Notes: generated by a model not told the origin, from the letters alone. DNA of 64,000 nt from Notamacropus eugenii (GCF_028372415.1 NC_092872.1:8624001-8688000), one strand, 5' to 3'. Counted from the first letter of the stretch, positions 36,825-48,992 are shown. Numbers and translations are program-made.

Positions 36825-37235
36825 TTTTTGTAGGCAAATGGAGTTAAGTGACTTGTCCAGGGTCACACAGCTAGCAAGTATTAAATGTCTTAGGTCAGAT
36901 TTAAACTCAGGTCCTCCAGACTCCAGGACCATGCTCTATCCACTGTGCCATCTAGCTGCCCCTCTGCTTCCTTTGGGAATGTCCCTCTGTTCTCTTTTGT
37001 GCATTTAAAAGAAAATGTTACAATGATTGAGTCTCAATTTTTATGATCTTCATATGGTCAAACATTGGAAACAGAGGACCCAAGGTCAAATCCTGCCTCA
37101 TCTACATATTATTTGGCCCTGATCAATTCATTTCTCTGGACCTCAGTTTCCTGATCCCCAAAACCAGGCAGAGAAGTTGGATTGGATAATCTCTAAGGTC
37201 CTTTCTAGCTTATGGTCCCATAATTTAGAATGAGA
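36825..37235. repeat. Antisense tRNA-headed SINE and sense MIR-type SINE
   Basis: 36825-36965 is antisense, ending with the head 'actgtgccatctagctgccc'. 37060-37230 is sense ('gacctcagtttcctgatccc'). Confidence 0.75.
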
Positions 37236-37864
37236 AGGAAACAAGAGTCCCCCATTTCCTGACTCCAGAATCAGGAGCTTTCCCTTCTACTCCTCAATGC
37301 TAAACTTGACTGACTTAAGGGACAAAGTATGGTTTAAATGTGGAAAGAGATAAGGAAAGTAGGAGGGGTCCAGGAGCCCAAAGCAGGCGGAAGATGAGAA
37401 CAAATGCTCCAGAGACCGCCTGTAACCTGGGCATGACAAATGGGCACATGCCCTCTTGGTATAAACAAGTTATTCCTCATCAGATCTCTAGCACTTGGGC
37501 TTAGGGCTGTGACTTCATCAGATAACTGGGAGCCACACATGCAGATTCATAATATGTTGGGACTGGAGACCTCAGAAGCCAATCCATACCGAAAAAAGAT
37601 GCCTGTCCTAACTGACCTGGCAAGTGGTCATCCAGGTATCGCTTTGAGACTTCCCAAGGATCATGGATCTCTAGATGGAAGGGGACTAGGGTTCAGTCAT
37701 TCAACCTTGTTTGAACCCACTTAACTGAATAATCATCTAGTCCACATCTCTTTTTCATAAAAATAGCACATGACTGTATAAAATATTTTACTAAGATCTA
37801 GGTAAATTACCTCTACAGCATTCCCCGAATTTAGTAATCCTCTCCAGAAAGGAAAAAAGGTTCG
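37236..37864. other. Unassigned intergenic DNA
   Basis: No repeat family or gene is recognised. The open frame at 37440-37724 has no domain. Confidence 0.35.
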
Positions 37865-37880
37865 TCTGGCATGATCTTTT

Positions 37881-40454
37881 CTTTTTATTATTAGTATTTT
37901 ATTTGTTTTCAGTGTTCTACAATCACTTTCTTATATCTTAGATTTTTTTCCCCTCCCTCTCCCCCTGCCCCACTATCTCTCCACTCCCTCCCTGAGACAG
38001 CATACAGTTTTATGTAGTTCTACATATACATTCTTATTAAACACATTTTCACCTTAGTCATGTTACATAGAAGAATTAAAATGAATGGGAGAAATCATAA
38101 AACAAACCAAAACGTAATACAAAAGAAAATGATCTGCTTCATTCTGTGATCAAATTCCATAGTTCTTTCCCTGGATGTGGAAGGCATTTTGCCTTAAGAG
38201 ACCATTGGGAATTATTTAAGTCCTTGTATTGCAATGATATTCTAAGTCTACCAGAAAAATTCCTCCCACACTGTAGTTGTTGCTGTGTACAAAGTTCTCC
38301 TGGTTCTGCTCCTTTCACTCAGCATCGGTTCATATAAGTCTTTCTAGGCTTTTCTGAAGTCTTCCTGTTCATCATTTCTTATAGCACAATAGTGTTGCAT
38401 TACATTCATATACCACAATTTATTCAGTCATTCCCCAATGGAAGGGCATCTCCTTGATTTCCAGTTTTTGGTCACCACAAAGAAAGCTTCTACAAATATT
38501 TTTGTACATATGGGACCCTTTTCCATTTTTATGATCTCTTGGGGATACAGTCCTAGAAGCGATATTGCTGGGTCAGAGGGTATGCACATTATTTTTTCTA
38601 GCTCTAGAAAATAATTATCTGATAGTTTGATTGGTATGGCACTGAATAAGTGAATTAATTTAGGTAGAATTGTCATTTTTATTATATTGGCTCAGCCTAC
38701 CCACAAGCAACTGATGTTTTCCCACTTACTTAGATCTGACTTTATTTGTGTGAAAAGTGTTTTGTAATTGTGTTCATATAGTCCCCGGATTTGTTTTGGC
38801 AGGTAGACTCCCAAATATTTTATAGTGTCTACCCTAGCTTTAAATGGGATTTCTCTTTCTATCTCTTGCTATTGGACTTTGTTAGTAATATGTAGAAATG
38901 CAGCAGATTTGTGTGGGTTTATTTTGTAACCTGCAACTTTGCCAAAGTTGTTTATTATTTCAAGTAGTTTTTTACTTGAATCTCTGGGATTCTCTAAGTG
39001 TGTCATCATATCATCTGCAAAGAGTGATAACTTAGTTTCTTCTTTGCCTATTCTTATCCCTTCAATTTCTTTTTCTTCTCTTATTGCTAAAGCTAGCATT
39101 TCTAGGACCATATTGAATAATAGTGGTGATAACAGACATCCTTGTTTCACCCCCGATCTTACTGAAAATGCAGGTAGCTTATCTGCATTACATATGGTGC
39201 TTGCTGAAGGTTTTAGGTAAATACTGCTTGTTATTTTATGGAAAGTTTCATTTATTCCTATACTCTCCAGCGTTTTCGGTAGGAATGGGTGTTGTGTTTT
39301 AAAACCTTTTTCTGAATCTATTGAGATAATCATGTGGTTTCTGTTAGTTTTGTTGTTGATATGATCAATAATGCTAATAGTTTTCCTAATATTGAACCAG
39401 CCCTGCATTCCTGGTATAAATCCTACCTGATCATAATGTATTATTCTGGTGATAAGTTGCTGTATTCTTTTTGCTAATATCATATTTAAAATTTTTGCCT
39501 CTATATTCATTACAGAAATTGGTTTATAACTTTCTTTCTCTGTTTTGGTTCTTCCTGGTTTAGGTATCAAAACCGTCCTTCCCCAGTTTTCCCAAGTAGC
39601 CTATATAGCATTGGAATTAACTGTTCTTTAAATGTTTGATAGAATTCACTTGCAAATCCATCTGGCTCTGGAGATTTTTTCCTAGGGACTTCATTGATGG
39701 CTTGTTCAATTTCTTTTTCTGAGATGAGGTTCTTTAGGTATTCAACTTCCCCTTCTGTTAATCTGGGCAATTTATACTTTTCAAAATAATCACCTATCTC
39801 ATTTAGATTGTTGAATTTATGGGCATACAGTTAGGCAAAGTAATTTCTAATTATTGTCTTAATTTCTTCTTCATTGGAGGTGAGTTCACCCTTTCCATTT
39901 TTGATATTGGTAATTTGGTTTTCTTCTTTCTTTTTTTAAATCAAATTGACCAAAGCTTTATCAAGGTTTTATTGGTTTTTTCATAAAATCAACTCTTAGT
40001 TTTATTTATTAGTTCAATTGTTTTCTTAATTTCAGTTTTATTAATCTCTCCTTTGGTTTTCAGTATTTCTAATTTGGTATTTACTTAGAGATTTTCAATT
40101 TTTTCTTTTTCTAACTTTTTCAGCTGCCTGCCCAATTCATCCATCTCCTCTTTCTCTATTTTATTCATGTAGGGGTTCAAAGATATAAAGCTTCCCCTAA
40201 GAACTGCTTTTGTAGCATCCCATAAGGTTTGATAGGTTGTCTCGTTATTGTCATTCTCTTGAATGAAGTTGTTGATTGTTTCTATGATTTGTTGTTTAAC
40301 CCACTCATTCTTTAGGATTAGATTATTTAGTTTCCAATTAATTTTTGGTCTATCTTTCCATGGCCTTTTATTACATATAATTTTTATTTCATTATGATCT
40401 GAGAGGGATGCATTGACTATCTCTGCCTTTCTGCACTGGATTGTGAAGTTTTTG
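37881..40454 (-). repeat. 5'-truncated, internally deleted L1 LINE with TSD
   Basis: On the minus strand, ORF2 runs from upstream of the reverse transcriptase (near 40430) through [20 protein letters not shown] (near 39700), a reverse-transcriptase core with the FADD motif ([15 protein letters not shown] near 39000) and LPKLIHLFSAIPIKLSDNYF (near 38640). It then jumps at about 38587 directly to MCIPSDPAISLLGLYPQEII of the C-terminal part, which implies an internal deletion of roughly 1 kb. The 3' UTR ends in T-rich sequence (plus strand) at about 37890. The flanks 'tggcatgatcttttcttttt' (from 37867) and 'tggcatgaccttttcttttt' (from 40455) are a target-site duplication with one mismatch. It is a dead element of moderate age. 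Confidence 0.92.
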
Positions 40455-40484
40455 TGGCATGACCTTTTCTTTTTTTTACAATCA

Positions 40485-40945
40485 GTCAGTCATCAACATT
40501 TATTAAGCACCTACTATGTGCCAGACACTGTGCTGGGGATACAAAAAGAGGCAAAAGACAATCCCTCCTCTCAAGGAGCTCACAATCCACTGGAGGAGAC
40601 CACATGCAGACCAGGTTTACAAAGCAAGCAACTTGCAGGATAAATAGGGAAACTGAGCACTAGGATTAAGAAAGGTGGGGTAAGGCTTCCTGTAGAAGGT
40701 GGGATTTTAGTTGGGCCTTAGGTGTAATGGCCAGCAGGCTGGACTTGGGTTGGAGGCTAGCCTCAGGCACAGAGTGGCTATTTGACAATGCTTAACCCTT
40801 CTAAGCCTCCACTGTGAAACGGGCTAATAGTGCCTATTTCTGCGGTGGTGAGGATCACAGAAACCGTGCTAGAAGGGATGTTAGAGGTTAGGTCTAGGTA
40901 TTTTACAGATGAGGAAACTGAGGTCAAATGAAATGCATGCAAAGT
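40485..40945 (+). repeat. Ancient dispersed repeat and MIR-type SINE
   Basis: 40485-40735 has 'cacctactatgtgccagaca', 'caaggagctcacaatccact' and 'ggtaaggcttcctgtagaag'. It is the most complete copy of the old family noted elsewhere. 40740-40945 is a diverged SINE. Confidence 0.65.
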
Positions 40946-41139
40946 ACTTTGAAAACCTTCAAAGCCCAATTGAAATATTGACTGTTATTATTATTATCTA
41001 GCTATCTTGCCAAATAATCCTCTTTTCTCTCTCTCTCCCCACCTGATTTTTTCCCCCTTCTTCACCATCTCAGTCAGTTTTAAGCCTTGATGTTCACCAT
41101 GAATGGTTTGGGAAAGGGGTCAACAAGATAACATTTATG

Positions 41140-41690
41140 ACCCCAAAGAGGCAGGGTGATGTATGGATAGAATACTGAACTTGGAGTCAGGAAGACTTGA
41201 GATGAAATCATACTTTAGTTGCTTTTTAACTGTGTGACCCTGACCAAATCACTTAACCTTTTGTACCTCAATTTCCTCATCTGTAAAATGAAAATGATGG
41301 ACTTGATGGCCTCTCATGTCCCTTCCAACTTCAGATCTAGTATCCTCTGACCTTGTCTCCCCACCAAAGATTCAAAGAAAGATTGAAAAAAGGTAAAAAC
41401 TTGGGGATGTGATTTTTTTCCTGTAAATGTAATGATGATGACAGCTAGCATTTCGATAGCATTTGAAGGACTGCAAAGCACTTTATGTTTCCCATTTCAT
41501 TTGATCTTCACAACATCCCCATGAGGTAGATGTGATTATTGTCATCACCCTCATTTTGTCCATGAGAAAAATGAGTCTAAGAGAATTTAAGTGATTTGCC
41601 CAGGGTCACACAGCTGATGAATATCAAAACCAGGATTCTAACCCAGCTTTCCAAATTCACATTGTCTACTGTGCTACACTATCTCAAATG
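41140..41690. repeat. Sense SINE and antisense MIR-type SINE
   Basis: 41140-41345 is sense ('ggagtcaggaagacttgaga', 'atttcctcatctgtaaaatg'). 41430-41690 is antisense and nearly full length ('cagggtcacacagctgatga'). Confidence 0.75.
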
Positions 41691-42235
41691 GGTCCAATTA
41701 GCTGGGGTAGGGTTTAGAATAACTGACTCATGCAGGGCTAGAAGTCTTCACTCTTGGGTCACTACTTCCTTCATAGACCTGCATTCCAGTGATCAGCACT
41801 TTCACTGGTAGGCTCAGTCCTGCAGGCTGACAGATCTGGTGTCCAAAGGGAATTGTCCATTTTTTAATGCACCTTGACACAAGGCCAACAACTGGCTAAT
41901 TATGTCCTAAAACCTCATCTTCATCAGTTTGGTATCAGATTTGTAAGTTTCCTGGACTGGCTTACTTTTATTTGTCCAGGCTTGCCAGGAGATCGCCTGT
42001 TTTGACAGTATTTGCTGCTGGATGGTGGGGAGGACCAGCAAGCCCCTGGGGCCCCTGATTGACTTGCACACACCCATACACTCCCTTTAGACTCTACATC
42101 CACACCTCCTCAGCCCCCATACCTGCACACTCCAAATTCCCCACAGACAGAAGGTCAAAGAGCACCAAATGGGGGGAGAGGGGCGGGAGATGGAGAGGCA
42201 TCATAAGGGGCAGCTGGGCTTGCATCCCACCCTAC
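41691..42235. other. Unassigned DNA beside the WSCD2-like pseudogene
   Basis: No repeat is recognised. If the neighbouring pseudogene came from a genomic duplication, part of this could be former WSCD2 intron. I cannot test this from the window. Confidence 0.3.
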
Positions 42236-42734
42236 CGCTCAGCACAGCGGAAGACTGTCGTCTTCTTTTAGTCAAAGAAGGCTAATTCTCGGAGGAATCC
42301 TCGGAGGGCGGGTCTTCTGGGGTTGTCCAAGTAGGAGCCGACCTTTTTCGCTCTCTCTTCCTCTTTCTCCCTGAGGACTCTCCCTTTCAGGGCCGGGCTC
42401 CAGGTCCCACAGTAGTCTCCTAGTCTGCCCTGCTCTGGTAAATCTTTTGATGGAGGGCTCTTGAGCCAAGGGCCATATCTGCGGACAGCATTCGGAGATT
42501 CAGGGGTCTTCCGGAAGCTCCTCTCCAGGTGCAGGAGGTCTTGGTATGGCAGCTCCGCTCCTCAGAGGCACTGGCGGCTGGCTTAGACTCATTCTCAGCC
42601 ACAGCGGGCTGGCCCACAAAGCCCGCGTGCAGAAAAATCAGGCTCCAATCTGTCAGGTGGAGAGCCATCAAGGTAAAGAAATGGATTGGTTTCCTGCGAA
42701 AATACCACTGGAACTTGACCCAGAGTTTGGCCAT
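42236..42734 (-). pseudogene. WSCD2-derived pseudogene fragment (first coding part)
   Basis: On the minus strand, the ATG at 42734-42732 opens MAKLWVKFQWYFRRKPIHFF and then FLHAGFVGQPAV, close to the N-terminus of WSCD2 as I recall it (MAKLWFKFQRYFRRKP..., FLHSGFVGQPAV), including the membrane anchor. A single-base deletion near 42563 moves the match to another frame: RRYGPWLKS, LGDYCGTWSPALKGRVLREK and KEEERAKKVGSYLDN, then FFD, a stop (TAA at 42270-42268, where WSCD2 has Tyr), KKTTVFRC and AER. An in-frame loss of four residues (QDNC) precedes AER. The match ends at GAGCG|GTAGGG, which looks like a retained splice donor. That would favour a genomic duplicate over a retrocopy. WSCD2 is a WSC-domain, sulfotransferase-like membrane protein. 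This copy cannot encode it. Confidence 0.85.
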
Positions 42735-43124
42735 AGAAGGTTCATTCCGGACTCACCTCTTGGGTTCTAGTTGCTCAAAGAGGGAAGGGATCATGAGGTA
42801 GGAGATTGGGAGGGGAGAATTCTCACCCAAATCTGGCAGCTCTAGACTCAAGGTAGATATAGATGGTTGTACTGGTTGATATGGCTTAGATGAGACTAGG
42901 AATAGCTTGTAGTCTCCACAAGTGTGGGCTAACATAGTCAAGGTCAAGACCTCTTTCAAAGGGAGATTTTCAGGTTGAAATGACAAAGAACAGTCCAGCA
43001 GAACTCTTAGCTCATGTTCAACATTGGCTGAAGATGGATCCCTGGAGTCTTCAAGGAAGGAGAAACTAGAAAAGGTAGGTGGGCAGAAAACTTCGCCTGG
43101 GCTTCTGCTGGATGTTTTGAGCTA
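42735..43124. other. Unassigned DNA upstream of the pseudogene start
   Basis: No known repeat is seen. It may include former WSCD2 leader or intron sequence. Nothing else can be supported. Confidence 0.3.
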
Positions 43125-43127
43125 AGG

Positions 43128-43495
43128 AAAGGATGTGTGTGGTTCATCCTTCGTTGCCAAAGAAGACCATTCCATCAGAGAAATGATGACATGACTTGCA
43201 CTTGACTTTGTTTTGAGTGAGGGAGGGCTGTGCAGGTCACCAGCCTCACTTCTCGTGACTTGCACTTGACTTTGTTTTGAGTGAGGGAGGGCTGTGCAGG
43301 TCACCAGCCTCACTTCTCGTCCAGAGCCATCTGAATCCAGTGACCCGATATTCATCAGGATGACTGGAGATGACCCAGGATGAGGCAACTGGGGTGACTA
43401 ATGAGTGTCAAGTGTCTGAGGTGAGATTTGAACTCAGGTCCTCCTGACTCCTGAGCTGGTGCTCTAGCCACTGCACCAGCTAGCTGCCCCCTTAA
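43128..43495. repeat. SINE with a perfect 64-bp internal tandem duplication, plus antisense tRNA-headed SINE
   Basis: 43128-43385 is the 'tccttcgttgc' module in plus orientation. Within it, 43193-43256 and 43257-43320 are identical 64-bp units. 43385-43495 is an antisense tRNA-headed SINE ending 'accagctagctgccccct'. Confidence 0.85.
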
Positions 43496-43499
43496 GGAA

Positions 43500-44139
43500 A
43501 GGATTCTGTCCTCAGGACATATCAAGGTTATTCTCTTTTTACTCCATTTGATTCTTCCCCTCTGAAAGTTCTGGAGAAGGAGGGATCTTGTTAAGGAAAG
43601 GCAGCTTAACTGGCTAGTTCTAGTTTCTTCTCCCAATTTCTCAGCCTGATATTGTAGGGACAATAATCCAGAGGGCTGGGTCCTTTTGGCCCTCTCCACA
43701 GAGGGAAAAGGATCAGTGAACTTCCCCAGGTGCACACCAGCAATGGAAAGCTTTGGGTTAACAGATCTCCAAGTGTTCCTGCCCCAGGGCCAGGTGCCTC
43801 CCAGTCTTAGCTGGAGAAGAGCTTGAGATTAGTACTTCCTGGTCAGGGAAGCATATGTGGAGGTCTGAGGTGCTTGGGACCCCAAAATACCGACATGCTG
43901 GGTCCTGCTGAATGAATTCGACTCAGCCTTCTTTTGAAGGGGTTCAGACTCTGGGAACCTCCCTGAACTCCCCTTGAATCTCCCCACCTGGCCTTTCCTT
44001 CCCCAATTTGCAGACAGGTTCCCCAGCACGACCTTTCCTTGATGGAATCATGCTGATTCTTTGAGATCATCATCTTTTCTTGGTGTTCACTAGCCTTCCC
44101 TTTAATACCGTCTGGAATTTGGCCAGGTATCAGTCAGCT
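43500..44139. other. Unassigned intergenic DNA
   Basis: No repeat family or gene is recognised. Open frames on the minus strand lack domains. Confidence 0.35.
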
Positions 44140-44143
44140 TCAG

Positions 44144-44178
<35 letters not shown>

Positions 44179-44647
44179 CACATACACACAGACATACCAA
44201 CACACACATACACACATACAGACATACACATACAGACATACACGCATATACACACATACAGACATACATGCATACAGACATACACACACGCATACACATA
44301 CACATACAGACATACACACATATACACACACATACACATACACATAGACATACACGCATACACACATATACACACATACACACACATACACACATACAGA
44401 CATACACACACATACACATACACATAGACACACATACACACACACAGACACACACACGCATACACATACACGTACAGACATACACGCATATATACACACA
44501 TACACATACAGACATACATGCATACACATACACATACAGACATACACGCATATACACACATACATGCATATACACACATACACATACACACACATACACA
44601 CACATACAGACATACATGCATACACACACATACACACACACACAGAG
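44140..44647 (+). repeat. Large CA/CATA/CAGA microsatellite
   Basis: About 500 bp start with pure (CA)n, then mixed ACAC, ATAC and AGAC units with period-like blocks such as 'cacatacagacatacacgca'. Three minus-strand frames are open across it (Cys/Val/Met-rich) only because the repeat lacks stops. Confidence 0.97.
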
Positions 44648-44754
44648 TTTGCAGACTTCTCTTCCCTTTTTTTGAAAACCAGGACATTTGCGGTCTCAGT
44701 CCCTGCAGTCTCTCCCGATCTTGCTTTTTTCCTTTAGTGTGTTATTTTTAACAT

Positions 44755-45615
44755 TCATTTTTTAAAACTGTGAATTCCAAATGATCTCCTTGTCTCCGGT
44801 CCCTTCCCCACCCATTGAGCAGGCAAACGATAAGATAACAATTATACGTGTGAAGTCATGCAAAACATATTTGCTTATTAACCATGCTGAAAAAAGCAGA
44901 AAAATAAAGAGAAATGTAAAAGCATGCTTCATTCGGCACTCAGAGGTCACCAGCTCTTTCTCAGGAGGTGGATGGCATTTTTCATTATGAGTCCTTTGGA
45001 ATGGTCTTAGATCATTTTATTGCTGAGAATCGCTAAATCTTTCACAGTGGCCATCATTAAACTGTTACTGTTATTGTGTACAATGATATACTGGTTCCGT
45101 TCACTTCACTTTGCATCAATTCTATTAGATATTCCCAGGTTTTGTTGGTTTTTGTTTTTTTGTAAAGCACCCTGCTCATCACTTCTAATGGCACAGTAGT
45201 ATTCCATAACCATCATTTACCACAACTTGTTCAGCCATTCCCCATTTGACGGGCAGTCTCTCAACTTCTGATTCTTTCCCATCACAAAAAAACAAACAAA
45301 CAAACAAAAACCTGCTATAAATATTTTTGTACATACGGATCTTTCCCCTTTTGAAAAATCTCTTTAGGCTCCAGACCTAGCAGTGGTATTGCTGGGTCAA
45401 AGGGCATGCACAGTTTTACAGCCCTTTGGGCATAACTCCAAATTGCTATCCAGAATAGTCAGACCAGTTGACCACTCCAACGGCGCATTAGTGTACCTGT
45501 TTTCCCACATCTCATCCAGCATTTGTCATTTTACATTTTTTGTCCTGTTAGCCAATCTGGTAGGTATGAGGTGGTACCTCAGAGTTGTTTTAATTTGCAT
45601 TTCTCTTTAGCCTTG
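44755..45615 (-). repeat. L1 LINE 3' fragment
   Basis: The minus strand holds L1 ORF2 C-terminal sequence and 3' UTR ('ggcacagtagtattccataa', 'ggtacctcagagttgtttta' on plus). An (AAAC)n expansion lies at 45286-45310 inside it. The copy is broken and 5'-truncated at about 45612. Confidence 0.85.
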
Positions 45616-45639
45616 ATTTCTTTCTCCTCCTCTTCCTTC

Positions 45640-45950
45640 TTTATATCCTTTGATTTTCACTCATTCTTTAAGATGGTTAGATGATCTGAAGGTCAGACAG
45701 TGATCATCAATCAAATCCTCGCATTTCTGCTCTCCTCCCACCCCGATCCTTTGAGCTTCTAGGATGAGCTTCATCTGGACCAGGTGACTTGAAGTCATCA
45801 GAGGCAGCTAGGACCTCGCTTACTATTTGCCTCCTTATCTTCACCATCAGCTCTCTGTTTGCCACTTTTATTTTGTCTTTCCCAGGCCAAAGACCATTGT
45901 TCTTGGTAGAGAGAACAGAAGCAGGATAAGAGCTGAGCAGCTCCATCATC
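45640..45950 (-). repeat. CR1/L3-type LINE remnant (start of RT)
   Basis: The minus-strand translation reads ELLSSYPASVLSTKNNGLWP then NRELMVKIRRQIVSEVLAAS and FKSPGPDEAHPRSSK. The last resembles the KSPGPD-IHPRVLKEL motif at the start of CR1/L3 reverse transcriptases. Related sequence lies at 58010-58160. Confidence 0.7.
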
Positions 45951-46189
45951 CACCAGTTGTCATGGCACCAGGCATCTCCAGCAGGAATCCCATCCCTTCT
46001 TTGAGCCTACTCTCTCCTCAGGGATGGCTAGAAAAATCTACCAAACCCTTTTCTGCATCTGCCATCACAACTCCAGGATGCCTCAGTGTCCAGCTTAGGA
46101 TCTGTTTCATGAACTCTTGTGCTGTGAACTTTAGCATTGTTTCATATTTCTCTCTTTGCATACTTCCTCCAAATGCCTCTGTCTTTTGA

Positions 46190-46620
46190 AGCAGAGAGAG
46201 AGGGGAAAGAGCACTGGATGTGAAGTCAGAGAACCTGCACTCAAATCCTGCTCTGCTAACTTTCTGCCCGTGTGATTTGGTGTCACTCAACCTCTCTGGG
46301 CCAGTTTCCTCATCTGTAAAACAAAGGATTTGGACTCTAAGGTCTTTTTCTGTTCTAAATATGTGATCCTAATAAAAATAGCTGGCATTCATAGAGAGCC
46401 TACTATGTGCCAGGCACCACTCTAGACTCTTTACAAATATCTCATCTGATCTTCACAACAATCCTGAGAGATCAGTACTATCGTTATCCCCATTTTACAG
46501 ATGAAGAAATTGGGGCAGACAGTGACGGGGTCATACAATTTAGTAAATGTCCAAGACTAGATTTGAACTCTAGACCTTGTGCTCTATCCACTGCTGCACC
46601 AACTGCTTCCTAGGGGCCTA
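46190..46620. repeat. Head-on pair of MIR-type SINEs
   Basis: 46190-46370 is sense ('gggccagtttcctcatctgt'). 46375-46620 is antisense and nearly complete ('ccattttacagatgaagaaa'). Confidence 0.75.
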
Positions 46621-48990
46621 TATTTCTTCTTCTGGTCTCTAAATTTCCTCACACAAGCAAGTTACCCTCCCCCCCTTTTAAATCTGTCCTGTTGCTTTAG
46701 ACTAAAGTATACTTGTCTAGGGCCATATTCCAATTATGATTCCAAGACCTCCAATTATCAGTGACAGAGAAGTCAACCTTGCCTCCTAGCTCATCTTGCT
46801 TGTTACCCATCCCCTTGTCACACAGTCTCTTGTCCAGTCCTCCTAGGGACCTGTGTCATGTTTTTAAGGGGAGGTGGATGGGGTCAGGGCTCAGTCTGGG
46901 AACAGAGTGACATCTACTGGTTCTTCTTGGGATTGAAGCCTTGTTCTAACCACTGAACTTAACGTAGAAAACAGCAATGATAAGGATGGCTTAGTTATAC
47001 CCTGCTTTAGGATGAACAAAATGCTTTTACATAATATTGTCTTGTTTGATTCTCACAGGGTAGATGGTGCGTATATCATTATGACTATTCTTGCCAATGG
47101 AGAAACTGAGGCCCAGAAAGGGGCAGCGAGATTCAAACCCTGGAATCTTGACTCCAAATCCAGAGCTCTTGCTGTACCATCACAGCATCCCCAGCACCGT
47201 ACTTTATATTTTGGGAGGTCTGGGTGAGGTCACAAGATCACCCCCTGGATGGAATTGCTTGCAGAGACTCCAACAGATGGGCAGATTAGGGACCGATCCT
47301 GTGCCCGTCAACAAACATTTTCTAAGTTCTTACTATGGGCCAGGCACTATGCTAAATGCTAAGGTTGCAAAAATGTGTGTGTGGGAGGAATTCCATGGTC
47401 TTTGCCTTCAAGACACTCTTAGTCTAATGAGTCCTTAAAAGCTTATTCCCTCCTTGAAGCCTAATTTTATCATCCCTAGGCCACAGCTTAATCAATTTTC
47501 AATATACTTATTTACAGTCCAGGCAGAGCAATCTATGTGCCCCTGTCCTGAGCCAGGACAGAAAAAAATTCCATACATGAAGTCTACTATTCATACTAGG
47601 AGAATACAGGTGCATCTGTCTAGCCATTTCCAAAGAAGAGCCTGAAGCTGGCATGGGAGAAGGAAGGTGACTGGTTTTTAGGGTTCCTCCTCAGTCCTAA
47701 TGGTCCCAGCTTGACTTGTTCCCTTCCCTTTGTAAACTCCTCAAGTCAAGATAAAGAGACTTGTCTGTCCACCCACCTTAACCCTAGGTAACACACAGTT
47801 CTGTATTATTCTCTGAATGTTCCCTCTAGGTGAGTCTTTTCTCCCCAAACAATCTGTGTGCTGAGGGCATGGCTCCAACTCCTGTTTGTCCCACCTTCTT
47901 CCCCTCCAAAGCTGAACTGTGCACTGGAATGTGCATCTAGGGAGTTATAAGATCCCATAGGATCATAGATTAAAGGCACCTTAATGTCTACTGAGGTTCC
48001 CTAGGAAACTGCTCCCTAGGGAACCACATGGTTCTAGAGACAGCAGCGGAGGGAGGTAGATGCTGGAAGGGTTCTTTAATATAATGATACAAAACCCCTT
48101 AATATTGTGGGGCTCTCTAAGAGTTGTAGGGCTCATTTGTGGCAGGTCATTCATACTCTGCACATTAAACATGTTTTCTCTTCCTGTCCAACATCCTTAC
48201 CCTGCCATTTTCTGTAAGCCTCTACATCCTGTGTCCATTCCTTATTTGGTCTCCCTGTCCATGGCTTCAGAAATTGGAAGCCGACTAAATATAGGTGAGT
48301 TCTTAAGGGCTTGCTCCCTCCCTACAAAATCCCTATCATTTGGCTGCCTCTATGAGCTTTCCTAGTATGACTTTCATTTCAGCCCAGGTCTTGACTAGGA
48401 GAGTGACCAAGAGGCTGGCCAAATTGGGTACACCAAGACCAAAGGCAACATCTGTGTAGGACCAGTGCTGATTCCCTGCCTCCTATGAAGAGCATTGCAC
48501 TGGAAACAGACGCCTCCAGTTCTATCTTCCACTTCAGCAACTGAAACACAGCATCACTCTTTACCCTAAATCTTTTGTTGCCTCTGCTTCCTATGTCCCT
48601 AGCCCTGGGAATTTTGTTTCCTAGGAGTTTTGTTTTACTATGAGCTAAAAACTCCATAATAAAACACCTATATATTATTGGTCTATCTGATGCTATTGTG
48701 AAAGCATTTCTAAATCCCATAACCTCTGGTAAGGACTAGCACTGGGCCAAGCCAGGAGCGGGCTATATGAGATCAAACTAGCAGCAGTGCGGTGGAAAGG
48801 ACAAAATAATGGAGTTCCTAGACCAGATTTCTTGAATCCAGTGGAAGTGCTTCTGGACCAAGTAAAGAGCTCAATCAAAGAGCAGAGGAAAAGCAACCTC
48901 AATGAGAAGCGGAAAAGCTACCCGTTGTCCTTACCTGCACTGTGAGTTAGGCGGATTATACAGGCTCTGGGAAGGGAGAGGGTTTTCTAC
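46621..48990. other. Mostly unassigned intergenic DNA with two old repeats
   Basis: 46985-47190 is an antisense MIR-type SINE. 47300-47440 is an old dispersed repeat ('ttcttactatgggccaggca'). 47690-48990 lacks any recognised repeat or gene. It contains 'ccataataaaacacctatat' near 48655, a possible but unsupported poly(A) signal. Confidence 0.4.
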
Positions 48991-48992
48991 AG

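Noticed and set aside
38869-39570. 233-codon frame with a reverse-transcriptase FADD motif
   Set aside because: It is part of the truncated and deleted L1, not a host gene.
44140-44647. Long open frames on the minus strand rich in Cys, Val, Tyr and Met (up to 185 codons)
   Set aside because: They lie wholly inside the CA/CATA microsatellite. Three frames are open at once because the repeat has no stops.
48360-48960. Processed-pseudogene interpretation based on AATAAA near 48655
   Set aside because: I could not recognise any parent protein in either orientation, and no A-tail follows.
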